From Candidatus Nanopelagicales bacterium (GTDB lineage Bacteria > Actinomycetota > Actinomycetes > S36-B12), in contig JABAYF010000025.1 in assembly GCA_018609125.1 (NCBI GenBank), positions 61,486 to 114,846 on the forward strand: 53,361 nt of DNA, in the 5' to 3' direction. Under the pieces are notes generated by a model. That model ran no database searches. It was not told where the DNA came from and saw only the letters and a program-made list of their open reading frames with translations. Positions 23,935 through 31,846 of this stretch are shown piece after piece (position 1 is the stretch's first letter; each line of letters opens with the position of its first letter). A program made the position numbers and the translations under genes.

Positions 23935-25512
23935 ATGCCCGCACCATCAGTCGTTGCGAGTACCTTTGCCAGGGTGCAGCGGCGAACGATCTCCACATTG
24001 GTTCTCACCGCTGTCGCTCTCGTACTGGCGCTACCGGCGATGTGGGGGGTAGCCACGGCAAATAGCGATCTTCAGCACACTCGGAAAACCGTCAATGGCA
24101 TCCCGGTCACGTTGATTCAGCCGACTGCTGCCGCACCTGGTCGCCCTGCGGTGATCATGCTGCATGGTTTCGCGGCCTCCTCGGTGATCATGGAGCCGTT
24201 GGGCCGAGTCTTGGCGCGCGCGGGCTACATCGTGGCCCTACCCGATCAACGCGGCCATGGCGCGAACTCCAACGCGGCGAGTATTGACGACACCACTCGT
24301 CCTGATCTGCAGGTTGATCTCGGCATTATTCGTGATTGGTTGGTGCAGCAGCCCGGGGTTGATGCTGCACGCATCGGACTGGTGGGCCATTCCATGGGCG
24401 CAGGTGCTGTCGTGCGCTTCGCTATTGATAATCCCGATCAGTCAGCGGGCACGGTGAGTTTGAGCCTGCCCGATGCGACGCCGGTCCTTAATCGCCCGAC
24501 GAACCTGCTGCTGCTTTACGGCGCCAATGAACCGGAGAGATTTCAGATCGCAGCCCAACAACAACTTGATCTTCTGCAGCCTGCGGGCGTGGAGGGCACG
24601 CGATACGGGGATTTTGCTGTCGGAACCGCTGTGGAGGTGCAGGTGATTCCTGCCGTGGAACACATCACGATTATCTGGTCGGACACCACCGCGCAGTTGA
24701 TGTTGGACTGGCTAGATTCTTCTATGCAGCAACGGGGTGCACCGGTTGCCGATCTTGATCAGGCGTGGTTGTGGCTGCTGCTGTTCTTGGTAGCCGGCGG
24801 GTTGCTTGCGGTACCATTGGCTCGCATACTGTTCGGGCCCAATCGACCTGCGATCGCGCAAAAAAGTGTGCGGGGGTGGCAGGGTCTGGTGATCACCCTG
24901 GGCTCAGCCATTGCGGGCGTGGTGGTGCTTGGGTTGATTCCGCAGAATGTGACCGGTGTCCTGCCGGTAGCGGTGGCCGGATATCTCGCCGGTTGGTTCC
25001 TACTTATGGCGATCGTCGTTGCCGTGACGCTGCGATTCGTGGGATCGCTGCCGCGGCGCGAATATGGGCCACCGGATCTTCGTGGAATCCTGGCATCGTC
25101 GGGCTTCGCTTTAGCGGTGACCGCGCTCATGGTTGTGAGCGCTAGGGTCACCTGGGCCACGACGGCTTTCGTCGGACCCCGCTGGTGGGTGTCGGTAGTT
25201 TTGGCACTGTCGCTGTTTGCCTACTTTTACGCTGATGCCGTGCTCGTCAGTCGACCAAGTCGACGTTGGCGCATCGGCCTCCTCATTGGCTACCGCGTGA
25301 TCATCACGGTGGTGCTCTTGGCGGCTGTGGCGTTGCTGGGGGCACCGAGCATCCTGACCCTACTTATTCCATTCATGGTGCTACTTTTCGCCGTGTTGGG
25401 TTTCTTCGCCATCGTGGTGAGCAACTACACCGGGCTTCGGTTTGCTCCAGCGATCGTGCAGTCGCTGCCGTTGGCCGCCATCATCGGATCAGGTTTCCCG
25501 CTCATCGTTTAG
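23935..25512 (+). CDS. membrane-anchored alpha/beta hydrolase fused to a multi-helix membrane domain
   Basis: A 525-residue protein. One N-terminal membrane helix (about 20-42) is followed by an extracytoplasmic alpha/beta hydrolase domain (about 45-265) with IMLHGFAASS (oxyanion region), DQRGHGANS, the nucleophile elbow GHSMGAGAV and a late His in PAVEHITIIW. From about 280 the protein continues with seven or eight membrane helices and almost no loops. Dienelactone-hydrolase-like or esterase activity is plausible; the membrane half is not recognised. The gene stands alone on its strand, with hairpins after its stop. Confidence 0.75.
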   Translation: MPAPSVVASTFARVQRRTISTLVLTAVALVLALPAMWGVATANSDLQHTRKTVNGIPVTLIQPTAAAPGRPAVIMLHGFAASSVIMEPLGRVLARAGYIVALPDQRGHGANSNAASIDDTTRPDLQVDLGIIRDWLVQQPGVDAARIGLVGHSMGAGAVVRFAIDNPDQSAGTVSLSLPDATPVLNRPTNLLLLYGANEPERFQIAAQQQLDLLQPAGVEGTRYGDFAVGTAVEVQVIPAVEHITIIWSDTTAQLMLDWLDSSMQQRGAPVADLDQAWLWLLLFLVAGGLLAVPLARILFGPNRPAIAQKSVRGWQGLVITLGSAIAGVVVLGLIPQNVTGVLPVAVAGYLAGWFLLMAIVVAVTLRFVGSLPRREYGPPDLRGILASSGFALAVTALMVVSARVTWATTAFVGPRWWVSVVLALSLFAYFYADAVLVSRPSRRWRIGLLIGYRVIITVVLLAAVALLGAPSILTLLIPFMVLLFAVLGFFAIVVSNYTGLRFAPAIVQSLPLAAIIGSGFPLIV

Positions 25513-25515
25513 CTT

Positions 25516-25531
25516 GGCCCAAGGTAGGGCC
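25516..25531 (+). terminator. small hairpin after the hydrolase-membrane fusion gene
   Basis: GGCCC and GGGCC pair around a 6-nt loop 4 nt after the stop codon. A second short CTGG/CCAG hairpin follows. No T-run, so the terminator role is tentative. Confidence 0.3.
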
Positions 25532-25593
25532 ACTGGTTAGGGCCAGACGGTAGCGATGCTGCCTTGCCGGCAACTGCGGCCCGTGAAGGGTAA

Positions 25594-25636
25594 CCCCGCG
25601 GTCTACGGGGGTGGAGACTCGCGGGGCTACCACCCC
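25594..25636 (+). other. mutually exclusive hairpins upstream of rmuC
   Basis: Hairpin A pairs CCCCGCGGTCT (25594-25604) with AGAC-T-CGCGGGG (25615-25626, one bulged T) around a 10-nt loop. The loop bases GGGGTGG (25608-25614) are also perfectly complementary to CCACCCC (25630-25636), forming hairpin B. The two cannot coexist because only 3 nt connect them. No T-run follows. It could be a terminator, an attenuator-like leader or a small RNA in the 220-bp gap before rmuC. Confidence 0.45.
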
Positions 25637-25732
25637 TAGGTTGCCACGTTTTACCTCAACCTTGCCGCAGGACACACAAAATGTCAGACGATGCGGCTAG
25701 GTTCGGCTGCGTCAAAGAGAGGACACATTCCC

Positions 25733-26878
25733 GTGTTGATCGCCGTCATCGTTACCGGTATTGCCTGCCTCGTGCTCGGGGTTTCCTTGGGTTGGCTGCT
25801 GGCCAGCCGCAAGGGCGACCGTGCTGCCAGCGCAGAGCAGGCTCGTCTCCACAGTGAGATGACCCTCCTGCGCTCTGAGCGGGATCGCCTTGCGCTAGAA
25901 CATAGCGATCGGTCGGCCCTTGACGAGCGATTGCAACCACTGCGAGATTCAGTTGAAGGGCTGCGCCGGCAGGCACAGGACGCAGAAGTGCAACGAGCGG
26001 CAGCGGCGGCCACCTTGCGCGAGCAAATCGACGCAGTGCAGCGCAACTACACAACTCTGGAAGCTGCTACCGCACAACTGGTGGCGGCCATGTCCTCTGG
26101 TCAGTCGCGTGGACAATGGGGTGAGATGCAGTTGGAACAGTTACTCACCTATTCCGGTCTCATCGAAGGGATCCACTTTCACAGTCAGGTACATCAGGTC
26201 GAAAGCGGTTTACGGCCCGACATTGTTGTGTCGATGCCCGGTGGCGGAGAGATCTTCGTCGATGCCAAGTTTCCCTTCGATTCCTACTGGAGGGGAATTC
26301 AGGCAGATGACCCCGCGCAGGCGCATACGCACTTGGTAAAGCACGCCGCCGATGTGCTCGCCCGGGCCAAAGAGTTGGCGAAAAAGGGGTATTCTGCCGG
26401 CGCCCAGAGCCCTGACTTCGTCATCATGTTTTTGCCCTTGGAGTCGCTGCTGTCGACCGCGCTTGAGGCTGACGGTGATTTGCTCGTTCAGGCTTTTGAG
26501 TTGAATGTCATCTTGGCGACGCCAACGTCGATGCTGGCCATGCTGCGCACCATTGATGCCGGACACCAACGCGGGCGGATAGCCGCCAATGCCGAGGAGA
26601 TCCGCGCGCAGGGGGCCCTCATGCTGCAACGGCTAGAGACGTTGGCCGGCCATGTGGGTGGAGTGGAACGCGGCTTGACCCAGGCAGTCAGGGCCTACAA
26701 CGCCCTTGTTGGTTCCTTTGATCACCGGGTGCTGACCCAGGCCCGGAAAATGCAGGAACTTGGTGTCAGTTCCCAAACAGCACTATCTGCACCAGCACAG
26801 GTGACCGAGTCGATCCGGGTGAGCGCCTCCCAGGATCTTCCACTGCCTGAGCACCCAGGGGCAGACCCCGGCAACTAG
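25733..26878 (+). CDS. rmuC: RmuC family DNA recombination-limiting protein
   Basis: RmuC proteins are putative nucleases that limit inversions and rearrangements. The protein has 381 residues from the GTG at 25733: an N-terminal membrane helix, a coiled coil (about 30-110), then the RmuC nuclease-fold core with GQWGEMQLEQLL, RPDIVVSMPGGGEIFVDAKFP (the Asp...DAK nuclease motif), PDFVIMFLPLE and ILATPTSMLAMLRTI. AGAGAGGA lies upstream of the GTG. An in-frame ATG at 25691 is an alternative, but TAGGTT between the two looks like a -10 box. Its TAG stop is shared with the promoter of the next gene. Confidence 0.9.
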   Translation: MLIAVIVTGIACLVLGVSLGWLLASRKGDRAASAEQARLHSEMTLLRSERDRLALEHSDRSALDERLQPLRDSVEGLRRQAQDAEVQRAAAAATLREQIDAVQRNYTTLEAATAQLVAAMSSGQSRGQWGEMQLEQLLTYSGLIEGIHFHSQVHQVESGLRPDIVVSMPGGGEIFVDAKFPFDSYWRGIQADDPAQAHTHLVKHAADVLARAKELAKKGYSAGAQSPDFVIMFLPLESLLSTALEADGDLLVQAFELNVILATPTSMLAMLRTIDAGHQRGRIAANAEEIRAQGALMLQRLETLAGHVGGVERGLTQAVRAYNALVGSFDHRVLTQARKMQELGVSSQTALSAPAQVTESIRVSASQDLPLPEHPGADPGN

Positions 26879-26881
26879 GCT
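26876..26881 (+). promoter_or_regulatory. candidate -10 of the DoxX-like gene overlapping the rmuC stop
   Basis: TAGGCT followed by 6 nt and the ATG at 26888. Its first three bases are the rmuC stop codon. Third case of this arrangement in the window. Confidence 0.45.
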
Positions 26882-26887
26882 TGCCAG

Positions 26888-27313
26888 ATGCTCATCACCG
26901 TTGCACGTCTTGTCCTGGGGGCTGTGCTTCTCGTGGCTGGCGTGGGTCATTTTGTCAATGCCGATGAGTTTTTGGCCCAGGTTCCAAGTATTTTCCCGGC
27001 CCCTGAATTCATCGTTGCCGCATCCGGAGTTGTTGAGATTCTCCTCGGCGTGGCGCTTATCGGGCTCCCCGCGCGCTACCGTCCTGCGCTCGGCTGGATC
27101 GTGGGCGCGTTTTTCGTGGTGATTTTTCCTGGCAATATCGCCCAGTTCATTGAAGGCACGCCCGCGTTTGGCTTGGATTCCGACGCGGCGCGATTTGTGC
27201 GGTTGCTGTTCCAACCCGTGCTTGTGGCTTGGGCGCTATGGAGCACTGGAGCGTGGTCAGATTGGCGTGCGCGTCGGCTCACACCTCGCCGGCTCAGAGA
27301 CGCTCAGCGCTAG
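26888..27313 (+). CDS. DoxX-like four-helix membrane protein
   Basis: A 141-residue protein with four hydrophobic helices. It starts with the DoxX-type pattern ARLVLGAVLLVAGVGHFVN and continues with a Gly/Glu helix (SGVVEILLGVALIGL) and GWIVGAFFVVIFPGNIAQF. The C-terminal tail is very basic. DoxX-like proteins have been connected with thiosulfate oxidation and with redox stress complexes, but this member cannot be assigned. Probably leaderless. Confidence 0.75.
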   Translation: MLITVARLVLGAVLLVAGVGHFVNADEFLAQVPSIFPAPEFIVAASGVVEILLGVALIGLPARYRPALGWIVGAFFVVIFPGNIAQFIEGTPAFGLDSDAARFVRLLFQPVLVAWALWSTGAWSDWRARRLTPRRLRDAQR

Positions 27314-27319
27314 CCCAGC

Positions 27320-27691
27320 TCAGGTGCGAAGGTCGGTGGGTCGAGCGGCTTGGAATCCGTGCACCAGGTTAGCCACTTGTTCGGTGGATGCACTGATGAG
27401 TAGCCGAGCAAACTCCGCGCTGTGCAGGGCGATCGTGACACCTGGCTGGTCCCGGTAAATGGCGGCGAAGTCCTTGACCCCGTTGTGTCTCATCGTGCCC
27501 AGCATGATGACGCGGGGAAGGCCGGTCCCGGGTGCCCGAATTCCACGCAGGGCCGACCAGAGGTTTGCGGTGGGTTCGATGTCTACCACCTGCTGCCAAC
27601 GCAGGAAGAACCCGCGATGTAGTGCACCGGCGGTTTCCCATCGGGAAAGGTGCACCGTAAATCCATCGCGGTCCGTGCGAAGCGTGGCCAT
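27320..27691 (-). CDS. small protein of unknown function, possibly PH-like fold
   Basis: A 123-residue soluble protein with no membrane helix or signal peptide. The alternating strand pattern and central segments (HRGFFLRWQQVVDIEP, GLPRVIMLGTMRHNGVKDFA, GVTIALHSAEFARLLI) followed by a C-terminal helix resemble bacterial PH-like proteins, which is only an impression. It lies 14 bp after the alpha/beta hydrolase gene on the same strand and may be co-transcribed. It is convergent with the DoxX-like gene. Confidence 0.6.
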   Translation of the reverse strand: MATLRTDRDGFTVHLSRWETAGALHRGFFLRWQQVVDIEPTANLWSALRGIRAPGTGLPRVIMLGTMRHNGVKDFAAIYRDQPGVTIALHSAEFARLLISASTEQVANLVHGFQAARPTDLRT

Positions 27692-27705
27692 GCGACTAGA
27701 CGGTA

Positions 27706-28623
27706 CTAGGCGCTGGAGTGATCGAGCGCATCGACAACTTTGATGTGTCGTAGGAGCTCTAGCATCACCCGATCGGGGGCGTCATCGTGCGGATGATGCC
27801 CAGCATCGACGACCTGAACGAATCGGCTCCCGGGCAGTAGTTCATGGGCGCGTTGCCCGTGTTCCATCGGCACCATGGCATCAGCATCGCCCCACATGAT
27901 GGTGACTCGTTCACCCTGGAGTCGTTGAAGTTTGTCCAGAGCCTGCACGCGTTGACCTTCCGGGCCAACCACGGACCTAACGGTGGAAACGAAACCACCA
28001 AGTCGATACGCGTCTTGTAGTTGACGCATCTTGGTCACCGTGTGGCTACTCACGCCTCGATGGCGTAGTCCCACGGTGCCGAGCGCCTCAGCACCAAGAT
28101 CGAGCAATCGAAGTACGCGCGGGTGAACTGCTTGGCGAAGAACCCACTCGGAGCCGGGCAGGCTGGCTGCGCGTAGCCCGAAATGAACGTCGGTACCAAG
28201 GCCACCGCTAGAGATTAAGACAACGGAGCGCACTCGCTCAGGGAACTGATAGGAGAATTGCATGCTGACACCTCCGCCGAAGGAATGACCCACGATGTGC
28301 ACCTGCTGTATGCCCAATGCATCGAGGAGATCCCGAAGTGTGCTTGCGTTCGCACCCAGACTGAAGTCGCCGTTGCCCCCACGCGACTCGCCATGGCCAA
28401 TCAGGTCCACGCAAATTACGCGTTGACCAGCGGCTGCTAGCTCGGCGGGGAGACTGCCCCAGGTGGCGGTGCTAGATCCCACCCCGTGCACCATCAGCAG
28501 GGGAATGGTCGACCCACCCGTGTCGGAATAGGCCAAACTCACACCATCGAGTTCCACCCTTGAAGTTGCGGTTGGCCGCGAGTCTGTTGCGGTGGGTATA
28601 TGCGTTGATGTTGTTAACGTCAC
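27706..28623 (-). CDS. alpha/beta hydrolase
   Basis: Serine hydrolase of 305 residues. It shows the oxyanion HG motif (LLMVHGVGSS), DLIGHGESRG, the nucleophile elbow IVGHSFGGGVSM, the acid in MWGDADAMVP and the base His in DAGHHPHDD, so the Ser-Asp-His triad is complete. The GTG start at 28623 has GAGGAG 6-7 nt upstream; longer readings run through the promoter. It is divergent from the monooxygenase-SDR pair, with tandem palindromes in its promoter. Likely substrate is an ester or lactone, possibly the product of the neighbouring monooxygenase. Confidence 0.88.
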   Translation of the reverse strand: MTLTTSTHIPTATDSRPTATSRVELDGVSLAYSDTGGSTIPLLMVHGVGSSTATWGSLPAELAAAGQRVICVDLIGHGESRGGNGDFSLGANASTLRDLLDALGIQQVHIVGHSFGGGVSMQFSYQFPERVRSVVLISSGGLGTDVHFGLRAASLPGSEWVLRQAVHPRVLRLLDLGAEALGTVGLRHRGVSSHTVTKMRQLQDAYRLGGFVSTVRSVVGPEGQRVQALDKLQRLQGERVTIMWGDADAMVPMEHGQRAHELLPGSRFVQVVDAGHHPHDDAPDRVMLELLRHIKVVDALDHSSA

Positions 28624-28666
28624 GGTTGGCTCCTCACCAGGCGCATGGAAGGTTGCGCTCTTTGTA

Positions 28667-28696
28667 CCTACGCTAGCGTAACCTACGGAGGCGTAA
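28667..28696. promoter_or_regulatory. tandem palindromic operators (TetR-like)
   Basis: Two 15-bp units stand directly side by side: CCTACGCTAGCGTAA (28667-28681) and CCTACGGAGGCGTAA (28682-28696), identical at 12 of 15 positions. Each has inverted TACG/CGTA arms; the first has the perfect 12-bp palindrome TACGCTAGCGTA. They lie 44 bp upstream of the hydrolase GTG and about 170 bp upstream of the divergent monooxygenase. The form suits a TetR-family dimer pair. No regulator gene lies nearby. Confidence 0.6.
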
Positions 28697-28868
28697 GTTA
28701 GCGAATTCAGCGAGTTACCCCGACGTGGTGATCGCTGGCCTAGGCTTATCGCGCGTTCCGTTTGGTGGTGCTGGCACTGACCTACGTATCTGTCGGTGCC
28801 GCTCGCTCTCTGTCGCTTTTTGGCCACTTTTGGCTTCGGCTCTATTCCGTTGTGAGGATTGAGGGTTC

Positions 28869-30338
28869 ATGAGCAGGCACGTGCGAGTTTCCATTGTGGG
28901 TGCTGGGTTTTCCGGGATAGCCGCTGCTATCAGTCTGCGTCGGGCAGGCATTACTGACATTGCCATCATTGATCGAGCAGATCGGGTGGGTGGGGCGTGG
29001 ACGGCAAATACCTATCCGGGCTGTGCGTGCGATGTGCCCAGTCGACTCTATGAACTTGATGCGGCCCCGTGGCCGGACTGGTCGAGAAAGTTTGCTGGAC
29101 AGGCGGAAATTCAGCGATATCTAGAGCAAATGGTGTTGGCCTTCGGTCTGGGCCCCATGATCGAACTGAACACCGAGCTCATCTCGTCGTGCTGGGATCA
29201 AACCGAGCAAAGATGGTGCACTCAGACCAGCACTGGTGAAATCACATCGGATTACGCGATTAGTGCCTGCGGGGGACTCACCGAGCCGCTCGTTCCAGAC
29301 ATTGAAGGTGTGGCGGACTTCAACGGCGCCCAAATGCACACGTCGCGCTGGGATCATGGAATTGACTTACACGGCAAGCGGGTAGCCGTGGTGGGCACTG
29401 GTGCTTCTGCGATACAAGTCGTCCCGGCAATCGCTGATCAGGTCAGTCAACTCGTGCTATTGCAACGCACACCCCCTTGGATTATTCCGCGCGGAGATAA
29501 AAACATTCCGCTGTGGCAGCAGCGCCTTTTGGGTTTTGTTCCCATCGCTCAGCGAGCCGTTCGCAACCTCACCATGTGGTCGCGAGACGTCCAACTTCTA
29601 TCTTTCACGCGCCAGGGACGCTGGCAGGCGATCGGTGCCGGCATCGCGCGTCGACATCTGCGGCGCCAGGTAAGTGATCCACAGTTGCGGGCGGCGGTGA
29701 CCCCCAACTACGCGATGGGTTGTAAGCGTGTACTCCTTAGTGACGACTACTATCCAGCGCTTCAGCGATCTCATGTGGTCATAGCCCCAGCACTGCAACG
29801 GGTAACAGCAACGGGTGTGGTTGATGCCGACGGCAATGAGATCGAAGTGGATGTCATTGTCTGGGCGACCGGCTTTAAGGTCATGGATCCACCATTGGCC
29901 GACCGCACGATCGGTTCGACTGGTCGTACCTTGGCCGAGGTTTTTTATGACACACACATGGCGGCATATCGGGGCACAACGGTGTCTGGTTTTCCCAACC
30001 TCTTCATTTTGCAGGGGCCAAATACCGGTCTCGGTCACTCGTCCGTGGTGCTGATGACAGAGGCCCAGGTTGGTTACGTGACCCAAGCCATCTGTTCCGG
30101 TGAGGTGTTTGACGTTGATGCAGATCGACAACGAGCCTATGTGAACAGCCTAGATCAGCGACTCGCGACTACCGTGTGGGAACAGGGTGGCTGTAGATCG
30201 TGGTATCAAGATGGGCGCGGCAGAAATATTGCGCTGTGGCCGGGCTCAACGCACAGCTTTGCTCGACAAATGCAGCGTTTTGACCCCGATGCTTATCACC
30301 AACTGCACCGATGGGAATCAGTCGATGCCGAAAAGTAG
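28869..30338 (+). CDS. flavin-containing monooxygenase, Baeyer-Villiger type
   Basis: FAD/NADPH enzyme that inserts oxygen into ketones or oxidises heteroatoms. The 489-residue protein has the FAD-binding IVGAGFSGIAAAISL at residue 9, RVGGAWTANTYPGCACDVPS, the Baeyer-Villiger fingerprint FNGAQMHTSRWDHG near 150 (FxGxxxHxxxW type), the NADPH motif VVGTGASAIQVVP near 175, and VDVIVWATGFKV. It most resembles EthA/MymA-type actinobacterial enzymes. The ATG follows GAGGG closely. It overlaps the SDR gene by 14 nt and is divergent from a hydrolase that could cleave ester products. Confidence 0.9.
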   Translation: MSRHVRVSIVGAGFSGIAAAISLRRAGITDIAIIDRADRVGGAWTANTYPGCACDVPSRLYELDAAPWPDWSRKFAGQAEIQRYLEQMVLAFGLGPMIELNTELISSCWDQTEQRWCTQTSTGEITSDYAISACGGLTEPLVPDIEGVADFNGAQMHTSRWDHGIDLHGKRVAVVGTGASAIQVVPAIADQVSQLVLLQRTPPWIIPRGDKNIPLWQQRLLGFVPIAQRAVRNLTMWSRDVQLLSFTRQGRWQAIGAGIARRHLRRQVSDPQLRAAVTPNYAMGCKRVLLSDDYYPALQRSHVVIAPALQRVTATGVVDADGNEIEVDVIVWATGFKVMDPPLADRTIGSTGRTLAEVFYDTHMAAYRGTTVSGFPNLFILQGPNTGLGHSSVVLMTEAQVGYVTQAICSGEVFDVDADRQRAYVNSLDQRLATTVWEQGGCRSWYQDGRGRNIALWPGSTHSFARQMQRFDPDAYHQLHRWESVDAEK

Positions 30339-31182
30339 TCGTTACCCCTTTGCCGGTGGCACCGCAGTTATCACCGGGGCGGCGGGCGGAATCGGCTCAG
30401 CCCTGGCTAGTCAACTTGCCATCCGTGGGAGCCATCTCGCACTGGTAGACAAAAACGAATTCGGTTTGGCTCAATTGCGTGACGAAATCGGTTCACATGC
30501 ACCTCATGCACGAATCACCACTCACCACCTTGACCTTTCGCAATCCGATGCGGCTGAACGTCTTCGAACTGAAGTTATTGATGCGCACCAGAATCCAACA
30601 TTGATCATCAATAACGCTGGGGTTGCTCTTGGCGGCATGTTTGAGCAAGTCTCGATGGCCGATGTTGACTGGCTGTTGTCCATCAACCTGCGGGGAACCC
30701 TCGCGGTGACCTCCGCTTTTCTGCCACACCTTCAACAGGGGGCGCACATTACGAATGTTTCCTCTCTTTTTGGTCTGGTGGCGCCGGTGGGCAATGCCAC
30801 CTATGCCGCGAGCAAGTTTGCGGTGCGAGGATTCAGCATTGCTTTGCGCGAAGAGTTAAAACCTCGCGGGATCAGCGTCACTTCGGTGCATCCAGGAGGC
30901 GTCCGCACATCAATCGCCTTGAGTTCTCGACGAGGGCCCGGAGTGAGCGATGAACAGTGGGCCTGGGGGCAGGCTGAGGCATCGAGATTGTTAACGCGTG
31001 ACCCGCAGGCTGCCGCCGCATCGATCCTGAAAGCGATTTATCGCCGCCGCCCACGCGTTTTGATTGGTCCAGAAGCCTATGCCGGTGATGTTCTTGCTCG
31101 CCTTGCTCCGGCCCGAGCCACCGCCGTTATCGGGGGGCTCATCCGTTGGCGCGCGGGTGGACAAGCACCGCCGGTGCGCTAG
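30325..31182 (+). CDS. short-chain dehydrogenase/reductase
   Basis: Classical SDR of 285 residues with a cofactor motif TGAAGGIG at about 17-24, NNAG near 97, catalytic Ser in VSSLFG and YAASK near 159. ALVDKN after the second strand, with Asp at the tip, suggests NAD(H) preference. A basic C-terminus follows. The ATG at 30325 lies inside the monooxygenase gene end, implying coupling. The pair could interconvert an alcohol and the ketone used by the monooxygenase, as proposed for the mycobacterial mymA operon. Confidence 0.9.
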   Translation: MPKSSRYPFAGGTAVITGAAGGIGSALASQLAIRGSHLALVDKNEFGLAQLRDEIGSHAPHARITTHHLDLSQSDAAERLRTEVIDAHQNPTLIINNAGVALGGMFEQVSMADVDWLLSINLRGTLAVTSAFLPHLQQGAHITNVSSLFGLVAPVGNATYAASKFAVRGFSIALREELKPRGISVTSVHPGGVRTSIALSSRRGPGVSDEQWAWGQAEASRLLTRDPQAAAASILKAIYRRRPRVLIGPEAYAGDVLARLAPARATAVIGGLIRWRAGGQAPPVR

Positions 31183-31257
31183 CACATCGCCCGTACCCGA
31201 TCACCTGTTCGAAACCTCCCCGCACAGTGGTGGAGTTTTAGTGAAAAAAGGGCCGTG

Positions 31258-31291
31258 GTGGTTGATTGTGGAGGAAAGTGGGATAAAGTGG
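31258..31291 (+). promoter_or_regulatory. MraZ-type operator, four GTGG repeats at 10-bp spacing
   Basis: GTGG occurs at 31258, 31268, 31278 and 31288, exactly 10 bp apart and all in the same direction, 70-103 bp before the mraZ ATG. Direct TGGG/GTGG-type repeats with a 10-bp period are the known binding pattern of the MraZ autorepressor. AT-rich stretches between the last two repeats (GATAAAG) may hold the -10 region. Confidence 0.7.
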
Positions 31292-31360
31292 CGCAGTCAG
31301 GGCTGAGAGCCCATGATGCGACCGTTTTTGGGCGCTGGATTCGAGTCGAAGGGTGCCGCC

Positions 31361-31792
31361 ATGTTTCTAGGTACGCATTCCCCGCGACTCGACGAGAAAG
31401 GTCGCCTCGTGCTTCCGGCGAAATTTCGCGACGGATTGGCTGCCGGGGTCGTCTTGACGAAGGGTCAGGATCGATCCGTCATCGTGTGGCCCGCCGCTGA
31501 ATTCAGTGGTTATTCCCAGCGGCTCAATGACGCGTCACGTTCGGATGCTCGAGTGCGCGCCTATCTCCGGCTCCTCTTTTCCGGGGCAACCGATGAAGTA
31601 CCCGATCGTCAGGGTCGAATCAGTCTCACCCCAGGTTTGCGCGATTACGCCGGCCTTGATCGAGATGTCGTCGTCGTCGGCAACGGAAACACCTGTGAAA
31701 TTTGGGATTCCACAGCCTGGTCTCAGTATTTGGCTGGACAAGAAGATGGGTTCAGCGACCTGAGCGAGGAGGTGATTCCGGGGGTGATCTAA
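31361..31792 (+). CDS. mraZ: transcriptional regulator MraZ
   Basis: First gene of the division/cell-wall cluster and its DNA-binding regulator. The 143-residue protein has two SpoVT/AbrB-like repeats: FLGTHSPRLDEKGRLVLPAKFR at the N-terminus and a second DRQGRISLTPGLRDYAGLDRDVVVVG. The ATG at 31361 matches the family start, with GAAGGG 8 nt upstream. The GTGG repeats upstream fit autoregulation. The 175 bp after its stop contain the structured RNA candidate. Confidence 0.96.
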   Translation: MFLGTHSPRLDEKGRLVLPAKFRDGLAAGVVLTKGQDRSVIVWPAAEFSGYSQRLNDASRSDARVRAYLRLLFSGATDEVPDRQGRISLTPGLRDYAGLDRDVVVVGNGNTCEIWDSTAWSQYLAGQEDGFSDLSEEVIPGVI

Positions 31793-31846
31793 CCCGATGC
31801 GGTGATACCGGCTCCGCTCGCATGAGGTCTCATCCCGCGTGCTCCT

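Noticed and set aside
25605-25636. H-type pseudoknot formed by the two complementary segments upstream of rmuC
   Set aside because: The connecting loop has only 3 nt and would need to span an 11-bp stem, so alternative rather than simultaneous pairing is more likely.
31183-31257. Short extra gene between the SDR and mraZ
   Set aside because: Open frames here lack a Shine-Dalgarno or family resemblance and overlap the mraZ operator; treated as promoter DNA.
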